Source: DASSJT01 sp035691065
GTDB taxonomy: Bacteria; Actinomycetota; Actinomycetes; Actinomycetales; Dermatophilaceae
DNA: 21,643 nt
Assembly: GCA_035691065.1 (NCBI GenBank)
Contig: DASSJT010000255.1
Coordinates: forward strand, 1 to 21,643
Direction: 5' to 3'
Made by a program: the position numbers and the translations under genes. Below, piece by piece: positions 1-6,970 of this stretch (positions are counted from its first letter, which is position 1; every line of letters starts with the position of its first letter). Under the pieces are notes generated by a model that made no database searches, was not told where the DNA came from, and worked only from the letters and a program-made list of their open reading frames with translations.

Positions 1-845
1 TGCTGGATGGGCGCCGCCTCGTGCAGGGTCGTGCGGCCCCGACGGCTGAGGCGGTTCTCGACGCGGCTCGCCACGACAGTGAGTGAGTAGTTGACGGCGA
101 TGAAGAGAATCGCCGCCACGATGTATGCCGGCACGGTGTTCGCGTAGGCGGAGCCGAGCGTCTTCGACCAGTTGAGCAGCTCGAGGTAGGTGATGGCATA
201 GCCCAGCGCCGAGTCCTTCAGCACCACGACGAACTGCCCGATCAGCGCGGGCAGCATCGCGGTCAGAGCCTGGGGGAGCTCGATCGACCGGAGGGTCTGG
301 CCCGGCGTCAGGCCGATCGACAAGCCGGCCTCAGCCTGTCCCCTCGGCAGCGAGTGGACCCCGGAGCGAACCAGCTCGGCCACGACCGAGCCGTTGTAGA
401 GCGTGAGCCCTGTGACTACGGCGAACAGCGGGTTGAGCTCGCTCTGGAAGACGCCGTTGATCGTGTACAGGTTGAAGGCGAAGATCATCATGATCAGCAC
501 GGGGACGGCGCGGAAGAACTCCACGACCACGCTCGAGACCCAGCGCACCGGCCGAACCGTCGAGAGCCGGCCGATGCCGAAGAGCAGTCCGAAGGCCCCC
601 GCCAGTGCGATGGAGATGAGCGCGGCCTTCAGCGTGCCGATGAGCCCTGGGACGATGTACTCCTTCCACACGTCCACGGTGAGGAAGGGCTTCCACATCT
701 CCGCGTGGAGCTGCTCCGCCGCAGCCATCTTGCGGATCACCACGTACAGCGCCAGGGCTGCGACCAGCACGCCGACGAGGGTCAGCACCAGGTGGCGGCG
801 ACGCGCCCGGGGCCCCGGGACGTCGAAGATCGCGGTGGTGCTCAT
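1..845 (-). CDS. gluD: Polar amino-acid ABC transporter permease, GluD-type (3' end beyond window)
   Basis: Membrane permease of a glutamate/polar amino-acid importer. The ATG at 845-843 overlaps the stop of the upstream permease gene in an ATGA (842-845), the signature of translational coupling. The first residues are MSTTAIFDVPGP, followed by a hydrophobic segment (about residues 16-35) and several further membrane spans. The EAA cytoplasmic loop that contacts the ATPase is visible as GQAEAGLSIGLTPGQTLRSI. About 281 codons are in the window and the C-terminus is cut off by the left edge. It is longer at the N-terminus than its partner, which is usual for GluD relative to GluC. Family membership is clear; the substrate (glutamate rather than another polar amino acid) is inferred from gene order and similarity to corynebacterial-type gluABCD. 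Confidence 0.9.
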   Translation of the reverse strand, partial: MSTTAIFDVPGPRARRRHLVLTLVGVLVAALALYVVIRKMAAAEQLHAEMWKPFLTVDVWKEYIVPGLIGTLKAALISIALAGAFGLLFGIGRLSTVRPVRWVSSVVVEFFRAVPVLIMMIFAFNLYTINGVFQSELNPLFAVVTGLTLYNGSVVAELVRSGVHSLPRGQAEAGLSIGLTPGQTLRSIELPQALTAMLPALIGQFVVVLKDSALGYAITYLELLNWSKTLGSAYANTVPAYIVAAILFIAVNYSLTVVASRVENRLSRRGRTTLHEAAPIQ

Positions 846-1519
846 CGCTTCACCGCCAGGCGGCGGGACAGGCTCGTGAACAGCAGCCCCACCGGCAGCG
901 TCAGGATGACGAACCCGATCGCGAAGATGAGGAAGACGCCGAGCGTGCCCGTCTCGTTCTCGATGATCGTGCTCATCAGCCCCGCGGCCTCGGCGACGCC
1001 GATGACGGCCGCGACGGTCGTGTTCTTGATCAGGGCGATGAGCACCGACCCGAGCGGCGCGATCGACCCGCGGAAGGCCTGCGGCAGGATCACCGACCGC
1101 AGGCTCTGCCCGAACGTCAGCCCGATCGCGCGCGCCGCCTCAGCCTGTCCCGCCGGCACGGTGTTGACCCCGCTCCGCAGCGCCTCGCAGACGAACGCCG
1201 CGTGATAGACCGACAGCATCACGATGGCCCACCGGATCGCGTCGTCCTTGATCGAGGTGTTGGAGCTCTGGTCGGAGAGGTGCAGGCCCAGGATGTTGGC
1301 TGCTCCGAGGATGCTGAACACCATCAGGAGGGTCAGCGGGGTGTTGCGGAACGTGTTGACGTACCACGTCCCCAGCAGCTGCAGCACGCGCACCGGCGAG
1401 ACCCGCATCACCGCGACGATCGTGCCGATGACGAGCGCGCCGAGGGCCGAGAAGAACGCCAGGCGCACGGTCATCCAGAACGCGCCCAGGACGTCGTAGT
1501 TGCTGAGGATGTCACCCAT
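842..1519 (-). CDS. gluC: Polar amino-acid ABC transporter permease, GluC-type
   Basis: Inner-membrane permease (225 aa) that pairs with GluD. I chose the ATG at 1519 (MGDILSNYDVLGAFW) because GluC homologues begin close to the conserved NYDVLGAFW segment. An in-frame TTG at 1537 would add six residues (MARVAG) and has no better ribosome site. The protein has about five hydrophobic helices, and the EAA loop reads GQAEAARAIGLTFGQSLRSV. The TGA stop is shared with the gluD start (ATGA). Upstream, a 116-nt spacer carries a strong hairpin separating it from the binding-protein gene, so its expression is probably lower than gluB. Family certain, substrate inferred. Confidence 0.92.
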   Translation of the reverse strand: MGDILSNYDVLGAFWMTVRLAFFSALGALVIGTIVAVMRVSPVRVLQLLGTWYVNTFRNTPLTLLMVFSILGAANILGLHLSDQSSNTSIKDDAIRWAIVMLSVYHAAFVCEALRSGVNTVPAGQAEAARAIGLTFGQSLRSVILPQAFRGSIAPLGSVLIALIKNTTVAAVIGVAEAAGLMSTIIENETGTLGVFLIFAIGFVILTLPVGLLFTSLSRRLAVKR

Positions 1520-1581
1520 GCCGGCCACCCGGGCCAAGACGTGTGGTCACCGCGTCAGTCCTTCCGTCGGCGAGGAGGCTG

Positions 1582-1624
1582 GGAGGTATGCCGTCCGGCT
1601 GAGCCAGCCGCACGGCATACCTCC
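1582..1624 (-). terminator. Intercistronic hairpin between gluB and gluC (attenuator or RNA stabiliser)
   Basis: A perfect 13-bp inverted repeat (GGAGGTATGCCGT at 1582-1594, complement at 1612-1624) is continued, after one C-C mismatch, by a 5-bp stem (1596-1600 with 1606-1610) around the loop GAGCC. It begins about 10 nt after the gluB stop. There is no U-tract. Hairpins at this place in binding-protein-dependent importers commonly allow the binding protein to be made in excess over the permeases; that role is inferred here. Both arms contain the 8-mer GTATGCCG. Confidence 0.7.
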
Positions 1625-1634
1625 TGCGCGTGGA

Positions 1635-2471
1635 TCAGGAACAGGCGTCCTGCTTCGGCGGGTTCTTCGTGGTGTCGACCTTGAAGCCAGCGGGTCCGAG
1701 GTTCTTGTCGACGATCTTCTGCCACTCGCCCGAGCTGATCATCTTGGCGATGGCGGTGTTGATCTTCTGGCAGAGGGCGGTGTCGCCCTTCTTGATGCCG
1801 ACGCCGTAGCGCTCCTCCGAGAAGGTCTTGCCGACGACCTTCAGCTTGCCGGAGTACTGCGCCTGAGATGCGTAGCCTGCGAGGATGGTGTTGTCGGTGG
1901 TCAGCGCGTCGACGCCCTTGGAGACCAGGGCCGCGACGCACTCTGAGTAGGTGCCGAACTCCTGGAGCTGAACGCCCGGGTAGGCGTCCTTGACCTTCTG
2001 GGCGGACGTGGAGCCGGTGACCGAGCATAGCTTCTTGCCCTTGAGCGACTCCGGGCCGGTGATGGAGGTGTCGTCGGAGCGGATCAGGAGGTCCTGGCCG
2101 GCGACGAAGTACGGGCCGGCGAAGGAGACCTCGGCCTTGCGCTTGTCGGTGATCGAGTACGTCGCGACGACCATGTCGACCTGGCCGGTCTTGATGAGCG
2201 TCTCGCGCTGGGCGCTGGGCGCCTGCTTCCACTCGATGTCGGAAGCGGAGTGGCCGAGCTCCTTGGCGATGTAGGTGGCGACGTCGACGTCCATGCCGGT
2301 GTACTTGGCGCCTTCCTTCAGACCCATGCCCGGCTGGTCGAACTTGATGCCGACTCGCCACTTGCTGCCGCCGCCTCCGCCAGCTCCGCTGTTGCCGCCG
2401 TTGCCGCAGGCAGCCAGGCCCAGGGCGATCGCCGCGGCCGCGGCCACGGCTCCAATGCGTCGTGAATTCAT
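1635..2471 (-). CDS. gluB: Amino-acid ABC transporter substrate-binding lipoprotein, GluB-type
   Basis: Extracellular solute-binding lipoprotein (278 aa) that delivers a polar amino acid, probably glutamate, to the permeases. The N-terminus is MNSRR plus a hydrophobic segment and lipobox LAAC, with the lipidated cysteine at residue 22, followed by a Gly/Ser linker (to about residue 36). The rest is an SBP_bac_3 domain: KWRVGIKFDQPG, then MVVATYSITDKRK and FAGPYFVAGQDLL, the usual ligand-pocket blocks. Two cysteines (in KKLCSVTG and YSECVAAL) are typical of this subfamily and may form a disulfide. The start is fixed by AGGAGGAA seven bases before the ATG. It lies 69 nt after gluA. Confidence 0.94.
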   Translation of the reverse strand: MNSRRIGAVAAAAAIALGLAACGNGGNSGAGGGGGSKWRVGIKFDQPGMGLKEGAKYTGMDVDVATYIAKELGHSASDIEWKQAPSAQRETLIKTGQVDMVVATYSITDKRKAEVSFAGPYFVAGQDLLIRSDDTSITGPESLKGKKLCSVTGSTSAQKVKDAYPGVQLQEFGTYSECVAALVSKGVDALTTDNTILAGYASQAQYSGKLKVVGKTFSEERYGVGIKKGDTALCQKINTAIAKMISSGEWQKIVDKNLGPAGFKVDTTKNPPKQDACS

Positions 2472-2540
2472 ATGCTCTTCCTCCTGGTTGGTTGCCGGCG
2501 CGCTCCCTGCACCCCGGTCGGGAAAGTGCGTGCTTCGGGC

Positions 2541-3281
2541 TTAGTGGGTCAGGATCTTGCCGAGGAAGTCCTTGGCACGTTCTGACGTGGGCGCCGTGAA
2601 GAAGGTGTCCGGAGCGGCCTGCTCGACGATCTGTCCGTCGGCCATGAAGACCACGCGGTTGGCGGCGCGGCGGGCGAACCCCATCTCGTGGGTGACGACG
2701 ACCATGGTCATGCCGGACTTGGCGAGCTCGATCATGACGTCGAGGACTTCGTTGATCATCTCCGGGTCAAGGGCGGAGGTCGGCTCGTCGAAGAGCATGA
2801 CCTTGGGGTCCATCGCGAGCGACCGGGCAATGGCCACGCGCTGCTGCTGGCCGCCGGACAGCTGGGCCGGGAACTTCTGTGCTTGCTCCTGGACGCCAAC
2901 GCGCTCGAGCAGCTCCATGGCCCGCTTCTCGGCCTCGGACTTGCCCATCTTGCGGACCTTGATCGGCCCTAGCGTCACGTTGTCGAGGATCGTCTTGTGG
3001 GCGAACAGGTTGAAGGACTGGAAGACCATGCCGACGTCGGCCCGCAGCTGAGCCAGTGCCTTGCCCTCCTCGGGCATCGGCTGGCCGTCGATCCTGATGC
3101 TGCCGCTCTCGAAGGTCTCGAGCCGGTTGATCGCGCGGCACAGGGTCGACTTGCCCGATCCGGACGGCCCGATGACCACGACGACCTCGCCCCGGTCGAT
3201 CGACAGGTTGATGTCGCGCAGCACGTGGAGGCTGCCGAAGTGCTTGTTGACGCCCTCGAGGACGACAAGGGGCTCCGTCAT
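2541..3281 (-). CDS. gluA: Amino-acid ABC transporter ATP-binding protein, GluA-type
   Basis: Cytoplasmic ATPase (246 aa) that powers the importer. Walker A is GPSGSGKST (residues 38-46), the Q-loop lies in GMVFQSFNLF, the ABC signature is LSGGQQQRVAIARSL (141-155), Walker B is VMLFDEP (161-167), and the switch histidine is in VVVTHEMGF. Full length for the family. It is the first gene of the four-gene minus-strand operon gluABCD. No Shine-Dalgarno precedes the ATG; instead a TAGTTT -10-like hexamer ends seven bases upstream, suggesting a leaderless mRNA. Confidence 0.95.
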   Translation of the reverse strand: MTEPLVVLEGVNKHFGSLHVLRDINLSIDRGEVVVVIGPSGSGKSTLCRAINRLETFESGSIRIDGQPMPEEGKALAQLRADVGMVFQSFNLFAHKTILDNVTLGPIKVRKMGKSEAEKRAMELLERVGVQEQAQKFPAQLSGGQQQRVAIARSLAMDPKVMLFDEPTSALDPEMINEVLDVMIELAKSGMTMVVVTHEMGFARRAANRVVFMADGQIVEQAAPDTFFTAPTSERAKDFLGKILTH

Positions 3282-3287
3282 ATGCGA

Positions 3288-3293
3288 AAACTA
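3288..3293 (-). promoter_or_regulatory. Candidate -10 box for a leaderless gluA transcript
   Basis: TAGTTT on the minus strand fits TANNNT. Six bases separate it from the gluA ATG, so transcription would start at or next to the A of the start codon. The absence of a Shine-Dalgarno agrees. No clear -35 is seen. Confidence 0.45.
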
Positions 3294-3322
3294 CCCCTAC
3301 CCGGCGTCATTGGGGCGTATGC

Positions 3323-3335
3323 CGTGACCGTCACG
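3323..3335. promoter_or_regulatory. 13-bp palindrome upstream of gluABCD, possible operator
   Basis: CGTGAC-C-GTCACG is a perfect dyad with one central base, 42 bp upstream of gluA and next to a GTATGCCG 8-mer (3317-3324). Its position just upstream of the candidate -10 suits a regulator site. The regulator is unknown. Confidence 0.4.
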
Positions 3336-3429
3336 GATTGGCAACGAAATGCATGGTCATCCACAGGCCCGAGAGCGCCAGCCCCGGTGGCGCCCACGGG
3401 GCAGGAGCTCCGGCGCACGGCACGTCGCG

Positions 3430-3511
3430 GCGATGGCGCGCTTGGCGCACGTGACGTTCGTGGCGCGCGCGTGGCGCGCGCGTGGCGCGAGCCCCTTCCT
3501 GGCGCTGGCGC
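3430..3511. repeat. Low-complexity TGGCGC repeats in the spacer 3282-3584
   Basis: The spacer between the importer and the next minus-strand gene has no credible gene. TGGCGC recurs through this stretch, including a direct tandem of the 11-bp unit GTGGCGCGCGC at about 3463-3490. Frames that stay open here are compositional artefacts. The only other structures I see in the spacer are the gluA promoter elements and the hairpin at 3521-3553. Confidence 0.55.
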
Positions 3512-3520
3512 AGAGCATGG

Positions 3521-3553
3521 CGGAGGGTCACCGGTGAGACCGGTGACCCTCCG
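3521..3553 (-). terminator. Perfect 15-bp hairpin downstream of the two-TM membrane protein gene
   Basis: The arms CGGAGGGTCACCGGT (3521-3535) and its complement (3539-3553) are separated by a 3-nt loop. It starts about 31 nt after the stop of the 3585-4181 gene. There is no U-tract, as in many actinobacterial terminators. Confidence 0.75.
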
Positions 3554-3584
3554 TCTGCAAGCCCTCGCGTGTGGCGTTTTCCGC

Positions 3585-4181
3585 TTATGCGGGCGAGGGT
3601 GCCGCGTGACCCAGGCGCACTTCCTGCTCGGCGGGAACCCGCCGGAGGTGGAAGAACCCGAGGAGGCTCAGGATGAACATGGCTCCTGCGCCGATGAAGC
3701 TGGCGACCGCGCCCCAGAAGGCGATCTTGGCCATGGTTCCGAAGGCGTAGGCCTGGAGCAGCATGCTGCGCAGCGCGTTGCCCATGAAGAGCGTCTGGCG
3801 GAGGTCGCCGAGCTCCTTGACCTTGGCCGGGTCGGGGTTGGTGGTCTTGTTCAGAGCGATGAACTCGCCGCTGACCTCTTCGTAGGTGCGCCCACCGGAA
3901 GCCTTGTTCATGTGGACGAGGATGTAGTGGTCAGCGTAAGCCTTCGCCTGCTCGCCGTTGACCAGTGCCTGGCCCTGGTACTGGGTCAGGTATGGCTTGA
4001 TCTGCGGGTCTGAGATCGCCGCCCCAGAGGGCATCGTGATCTTCTGGTCGGCCAGCTGGGAGTGAACGTTGTCGTTGACGAAGTTGCTGGCCCAGGTGAG
4101 AAGTCCCCCTGCGACAAGGAGGACGATGGCGACGATGAGCCCGCCCGTCGTCAGCAGTGCGTCAAGAGTCCTGCGCCTCAT
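3585..4181 (-). CDS. Two-TM membrane protein of unknown function
   Basis: A 198-aa membrane protein conserved in actinobacteria, as far as I recognise it; no function is known to me. TM1 is at about residues 12-34. A roughly 105-residue, probably extracellular domain follows (ITMPSGAAISDPQIKPYL, then AKAYADHYILVHM). A long hydrophobic C-terminal stretch (about 141-179) may hold one or two helices, and the tail is basic then neutral. The frame is open 64 codons further upstream, but the ATG at 4181 has AGGAGC seven bases before it and directly precedes TM1, so I use that start. Its upstream spacer contains two palindromes like the DosR/DevR hypoxia box, suggesting oxygen or redox control (inference). 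Confidence 0.8.
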   Translation of the reverse strand: MRRRTLDALLTTGGLIVAIVLLVAGGLLTWASNFVNDNVHSQLADQKITMPSGAAISDPQIKPYLTQYQGQALVNGEQAKAYADHYILVHMNKASGGRTYEEVSGEFIALNKTTNPDPAKVKELGDLRQTLFMGNALRSMLLQAYAFGTMAKIAFWGAVASFIGAGAMFILSLLGFFHLRRVPAEQEVRLGHAAPSPA

Positions 4182-4260
4182 GGTCTTGCTCCTGTTTGCG
4201 TTGTTTGTGTCGGTCGGTTTGACCAAGAACAACTTCGCAGTTTCAACTACCCGGCCGGGA

Positions 4261-4274
4261 GGGACGTAGGTCCT
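4261..4274. promoter_or_regulatory. Weaker DosR/DevR-like box
   Basis: GGGACGTAGGTCCT has the spacing of the mycobacterial dormancy-regulator palindrome (GGGACYNNRGTCCC) with imperfect outer positions. It lies about 80 bp upstream of the start of the two-TM protein gene and 74 bp from a perfect copy. Confidence 0.35.
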
Positions 4275-4334
4275 CTCTTCGGCGCAGAACGATGTGATGC
4301 ACGAGACATGCTGTGAATGAAGGACTTTCGACCC

Positions 4335-4348
4335 GGGACCTTGGTCCC
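4335..4348. promoter_or_regulatory. DosR/DevR-like palindrome GGGACC-TT-GGTCCC
   Basis: A perfect 14-bp dyad with 6-bp arms and a 2-bp centre. It matches the form GGGACY-NN-RGTCCC of the DosR/DevR box of mycobacteria. It is about 154 bp upstream of the membrane-protein start at 4181, in the only spacer that could serve as that gene's promoter. Confidence 0.5.
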
Positions 4349-4392
4349 TGTTGGAGCGCTTGAGGGACTGCAATCGCGCGCCTGGAGACCAC

Positions 4393-4426
4393 GGGTCCGG
4401 TCCGGAGGTTGCCGGTGTCCGGGCCC
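4393..4426 (-). terminator. Possible terminator after the secreted protein gene
   Basis: GGGTCCGG (4393-4400) pairs with CCGGGCCC (4419-4426) with one G-U pair. It begins directly after the stop codon of the 4427-4903 gene. The stem is short and has no U-tract. Confidence 0.35.
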
Positions 4427-4903
4427 TCAGCGGCCGGTGACGGCGATGTAGACGGCTGGGTTGCCGTTGGGGTTCAGGAGCACCGCAGGAGCGAGGCAGC
4501 GCTCCGGGACGGTGACCTGCGCCCGGATCTGCGCGTCGCCCTCAGGGCTGAACGGCACGGTGGACGTGGTCGCCACCACCTGACCGTTGCAGGCAAGACT
4601 GGCGGACAGCGCCGGCACGGGGTTGCTGCCGCGGGTGGGGATGATCAGGCCACGCACGTCGACGGCGACGTCGCCTTGTTGGCTCACTCGCGCGAGACCC
4701 CGGGTGATCTGCCACGGGGCACCGCCGGGGTTCACGCCGAACAGCGGTGGGTCCGTGGTCAGGCTGCCCTGTACCGAGGCGCGCAGGATGGCGCTGCTGT
4801 CGTCGGAGGTGGTGTCGTCGGCTGCGGCCGCTGTGGCCGAGAGCAGTCCCAGGCCGAGGACCAAGCCTGTGAGGAGGGCAGCCGGGCGGGATGGTTTGCG
4901 CAT
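4427..4903 (-). CDS. Secreted protein of unknown function
   Basis: A 158-aa exported protein. A Sec signal peptide is clear: MRKPSRP, a hydrophobic core (about 8-24), then ATAAAADD with cleavage near residue 27-28. The mature part (about 130 aa) contains FGVNPGGAPWQITRG, LIIPTRGSNPVPALSASLACNG and PFSPEGDAQIRAQV, blocks I associate with a family of small secreted actinobacterial proteins without assigned function. The two mature cysteines (105 and 136) could form a disulfide. The start ATG at 4903 has GAGG about eight bases upstream. It is divergent from the DUF389 gene. Confidence 0.8.
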   Translation of the reverse strand: MRKPSRPAALLTGLVLGLGLLSATAAAADDTTSDDSSAILRASVQGSLTTDPPLFGVNPGGAPWQITRGLARVSQQGDVAVDVRGLIIPTRGSNPVPALSASLACNGQVVATTSTVPFSPEGDAQIRAQVTVPERCLAPAVLLNPNGNPAVYIAVTGR

Positions 4904-5012
4904 GATGACCTCGTCTCTTGAGGGAAGTCCCGAGCGGACTCCCTAGGTGGGACACGGTCGCGTCGGGCCGCCGGTTCACGGGTTCGTGCTTCCAGGTCGG
5001 CAGACTGGGGAA

Positions 5013-5978
5013 ATGCTGCATCTGCGCATCTCCGCCCCCACGCGGCTTTCCGATGCCGTTGTCCAGGTTCTGTCGGACGACCCCGCAGTGAGCAGCCTCG
5101 CGGCCCTCCGCGGCGCGTCGGTCAACCCGCCCGGCGACCTGATCCTGGCCGACGTGGCGCGGGAGGCTGCGAACGACGTCATCGACCGCCTCCGCGCCTT
5201 GGGGGTTCACCAAGAAGGGAGTGTGCACATCGAGCCCGTCCGGGCGTGGCTGTCGCGGCCCGGCTATGACGCCGAGCGGCGTGCCCCGGGAAGCAGTGCC
5301 GATTCCGTTGTGTGGGCAGACGTCACCCAGCGGGCCTACGAGGAGTCCGAGCTCAACTGGACCTATGTCAGCTTCATGGTGCTGGCCACGCTGATCGCGG
5401 GCATCGCGATCGTGCTCGACTCCCAGATCCTGGTGATCGGGGCCATGGTTCTGGGTCCCGAGTTCGGCGCGATCGCAGCGCTCGGCGTGGCGCTCGTCCG
5501 ACGGAGATTCGCGCTCTTGCGCCTGGCGACCCGAACCCTGCTCACCGGCTTCGCGGTAGCCATCCTCGCCACGACCATGGCCGCGCTGTTCGGGCGGGCA
5601 CTGGGGTGGGTCTCCCTCGGAGACGTGACTGGCGTCCGTCCGGACACGGGCTTCATCTACAGCCCCGACAGGTGGTCGTTCATCGTGGCGGTCATCGCGG
5701 CCGCGGCGGGGGTGCTGTCGCTGACGTCTGCGCGTGTGGGCGGACTCTCGGGAGTGTTCATCTCGGTCACGACCGTGCCTGCTGCCGGCAACGTGGGCCT
5801 CGGGCTCGCTTTCGGCGCCTGGCACGAGGTCCGGGGCAGCTCCCTCCAGCTCGTGGTCAACCTCTCGGGGATGGCCCTGGCAGGGTGGGCCACCTTGGCC
5901 GTGCAGCGGGCAGTGTGGTCCAGGGTCTCAGCCCATCGCGCCCGCATCGTCAGCCGGATCCGGCGCAACAGCGACTGA
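5013..5978 (+). CDS. DUF389 family membrane protein
   Basis: A 321-aa integral membrane protein of the DUF389 family; the function is not established. The soluble N-terminal domain (about 110 residues, beginning MLHLRISAPTRLSDAV) precedes a membrane domain. That domain holds the family block LNWTYVSFMVLATLIAGIAI and the SQILVIGAMVLGPEFGAIAA motif, then further helices and VGGLSGVFISVTTVPAAGNV. The frame is open from 4947, but the ATG at 5013 matches the family N-terminus and follows a weak GGGGAA, so I prefer it. It is followed by a small one-CxxC protein on the same strand. Confidence 0.88.
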   Translation: MLHLRISAPTRLSDAVVQVLSDDPAVSSLAALRGASVNPPGDLILADVAREAANDVIDRLRALGVHQEGSVHIEPVRAWLSRPGYDAERRAPGSSADSVVWADVTQRAYEESELNWTYVSFMVLATLIAGIAIVLDSQILVIGAMVLGPEFGAIAALGVALVRRRFALLRLATRTLLTGFAVAILATTMAALFGRALGWVSLGDVTGVRPDTGFIYSPDRWSFIVAVIAAAAGVLSLTSARVGGLSGVFISVTTVPAAGNVGLGLAFGAWHEVRGSSLQLVVNLSGMALAGWATLAVQRAVWSRVSAHRARIVSRIRRNSD

Positions 5979-6027
5979 GGCGGCACCCGGGGACCTTCAG
6001 GGGCGGGTATCAACAGTCCCTCCCGCA

Positions 6028-6058
6028 TGCTCCTTCCTGCTGTCCGGGGGAAGGAGCA
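6028..6058 (+). promoter_or_regulatory. RNA hairpin that masks the Shine-Dalgarno of the CxxC mini-protein
   Basis: TGCTCCTTCC (6028-6037) is perfectly complementary to GGAAGGAGCA (6049-6058). The right arm contains the entire AAGGAG ribosome site (6051-6056), seven bases before the ATG at 6064. When folded, the site would be inaccessible. It could control translation, or simply act as the 3' hairpin of the DUF389 gene, since the stop at 5978 is 50 nt upstream. Confidence 0.55.
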
Positions 6059-6063
6059 GGGCC

Positions 6064-6297
6064 ATGATCGACACCACGACGTGCCCAGAGTGCGGCGAGC
6101 TTTCGGAAGTGCAGGATCGGCATGTGCTCGAGAGCACCGACGGTCCTGTGGAGCACGCCAAGATCGTGTGCATTCGCAGGCACTGGTTCCTCCTGCCGGT
6201 CTCCACGCTGGTGGCCGGACGCAAGTCACCGTCTCCCACACCGGTCCTTGGAGACGCGCCGCTCACTGGGCAGGTGTCCGCGCGCCTTCGCAGGTAG
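6064..6297 (+). CDS. Small CxxC (zinc-ribbon-like) protein of unknown function
   Basis: A 77-aa protein. It begins MIDTTTCPECGELSEVQDR, followed by HVLESTDGPVEHAKIVCIRRHWFLLP. The cysteine pair (CPEC, residues 7-10), the single later Cys and neighbouring His residues could bind one metal ion, as a zinc-ribbon-like knuckle. I recall similar short proteins in other actinobacteria but know no function. The open frame extends far upstream inside the DUF389 gene, but AAGGAG seven bases before this ATG sets the start. Its stop lies one base from the stop of the convergent flavodoxin gene. Confidence 0.75.
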   Translation: MIDTTTCPECGELSEVQDRHVLESTDGPVEHAKIVCIRRHWFLLPVSTLVAGRKSPSPTPVLGDAPLTGQVSARLRR

Positions 6298-6298
6298 C

Positions 6299-6868
6299 TC
6301 ACTGAGTCGCGAGGGCCTCCTCAGGCGATGAGGAAGGCCACTCGAGCTGGTCCGCGAAGTGCTCGGCGAACCTCTTCACCGCGTCCCACTCGGTGTAGAC
6401 ATAGTCGCGGGAAAGGTCGAGTCCGAGGTTGCCCGGCTTGTCCTTCGCGATCTTCTTCATCATGTGCCGCTTGATGAACCCGTACTGCGTGTAGAGCAGA
6501 GCACCGCCGAACAACGCGATCTTGTCCGGGCGCCACCCGGTCTCGTTCTCGAACTGGTCGACGTACCCCTCGGCTTCTTGCGTATCGCCATAAGCAGCGA
6601 GACTTACCGAGAAGAAGGCTGACGGCAGCCGTGCGAGGGTGTCGTGGTTCTTCTCGACGAACTCCACGACGTGCTTGTCGTGCTTGCCCATGTGGATGGA
6701 CGCACCGATGATCACGGCGTCGTAGCCGTCCGGCACGGTGTTGGACAAGGACTTGATGTCAACTGGGTCGGCTTCGTGGCCCCTCTCGTGAATGACTCCG
6801 GCGATCACCTCAGCGATCTTGGCGGTCTGCCCCTCGGTCGTTCCGTACGGGATGAGGACTCTGGACAT
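6299..6868 (-). CDS. Flavodoxin-domain protein (HemG/Flavodoxin_5-like)
   Basis: A 189-aa cytoplasmic flavoprotein. The N-terminal FMN phosphate loop reads YGTTEGQT (about residues 8-15), after the beta strand MSRVLIP. AVIIGASIHMGKHDKHVVEFV and FFSVSLAAYG follow, blocks typical of the flavodoxin-like domain shared with menaquinone-dependent protoporphyrinogen oxidase HemG. Heme-pathway function is not implied: many actinobacterial members are unassigned redox proteins. GGGAGG precedes the ATG at 6868. A DosR-like half-conserved palindrome lies about 103 bp upstream. No terminator separates it from the convergent mini-protein gene. Confidence 0.85.
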   Translation of the reverse strand: MSRVLIPYGTTEGQTAKIAEVIAGVIHERGHEADPVDIKSLSNTVPDGYDAVIIGASIHMGKHDKHVVEFVEKNHDTLARLPSAFFSVSLAAYGDTQEAEGYVDQFENETGWRPDKIALFGGALLYTQYGFIKRHMMKKIAKDKPGNLGLDLSRDYVYTEWDAVKRFAEHFADQLEWPSSSPEEALATQ

Positions 6869-6970
6869 TGGATACCTCCCTGGGTTGCGAGCTCATGAGT
6901 CGACAGGCCGCCCATCAGACGGCTGGTCACTCCCTGCTTGCAGCCTGCGGTCCCCGGAGGAAACCGCGCA

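Noticed and set aside
2997..4013. Long plus-strand open frame of 338 codons
   Set aside because: It lies antisense to gluA and the two-TM protein, crosses the TGGCGC-repeat spacer and a strong hairpin, and its His/Asp/Gly/Val-rich translation has no recognisable domain. It is a GC-driven shadow.
4182..4373. 64-codon N-terminal extension of the two-TM protein
   Set aside because: A good ribosome site precedes the internal ATG at 4181, and the extension would translate the region holding the DosR-like boxes.
4920..4943. AGTCC/GGACT inverted repeat near the DUF389 gene as another DosR box
   Set aside because: The half-sites are in the opposite orientation and wrong spacing; it looks more like a small hairpin with a bulge.
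4542..5825. Minus-strand open frame of 427 codons
   Set aside because: It spans two divergent genes and their promoter region in a shadow frame, with low-complexity charged composition.
5987..6021. GGGACCTTCAG and AGTCCC half-sites before the mini-protein gene
   Set aside because: They are too far apart and not dyad-symmetric, so they do not form a DosR-type box.
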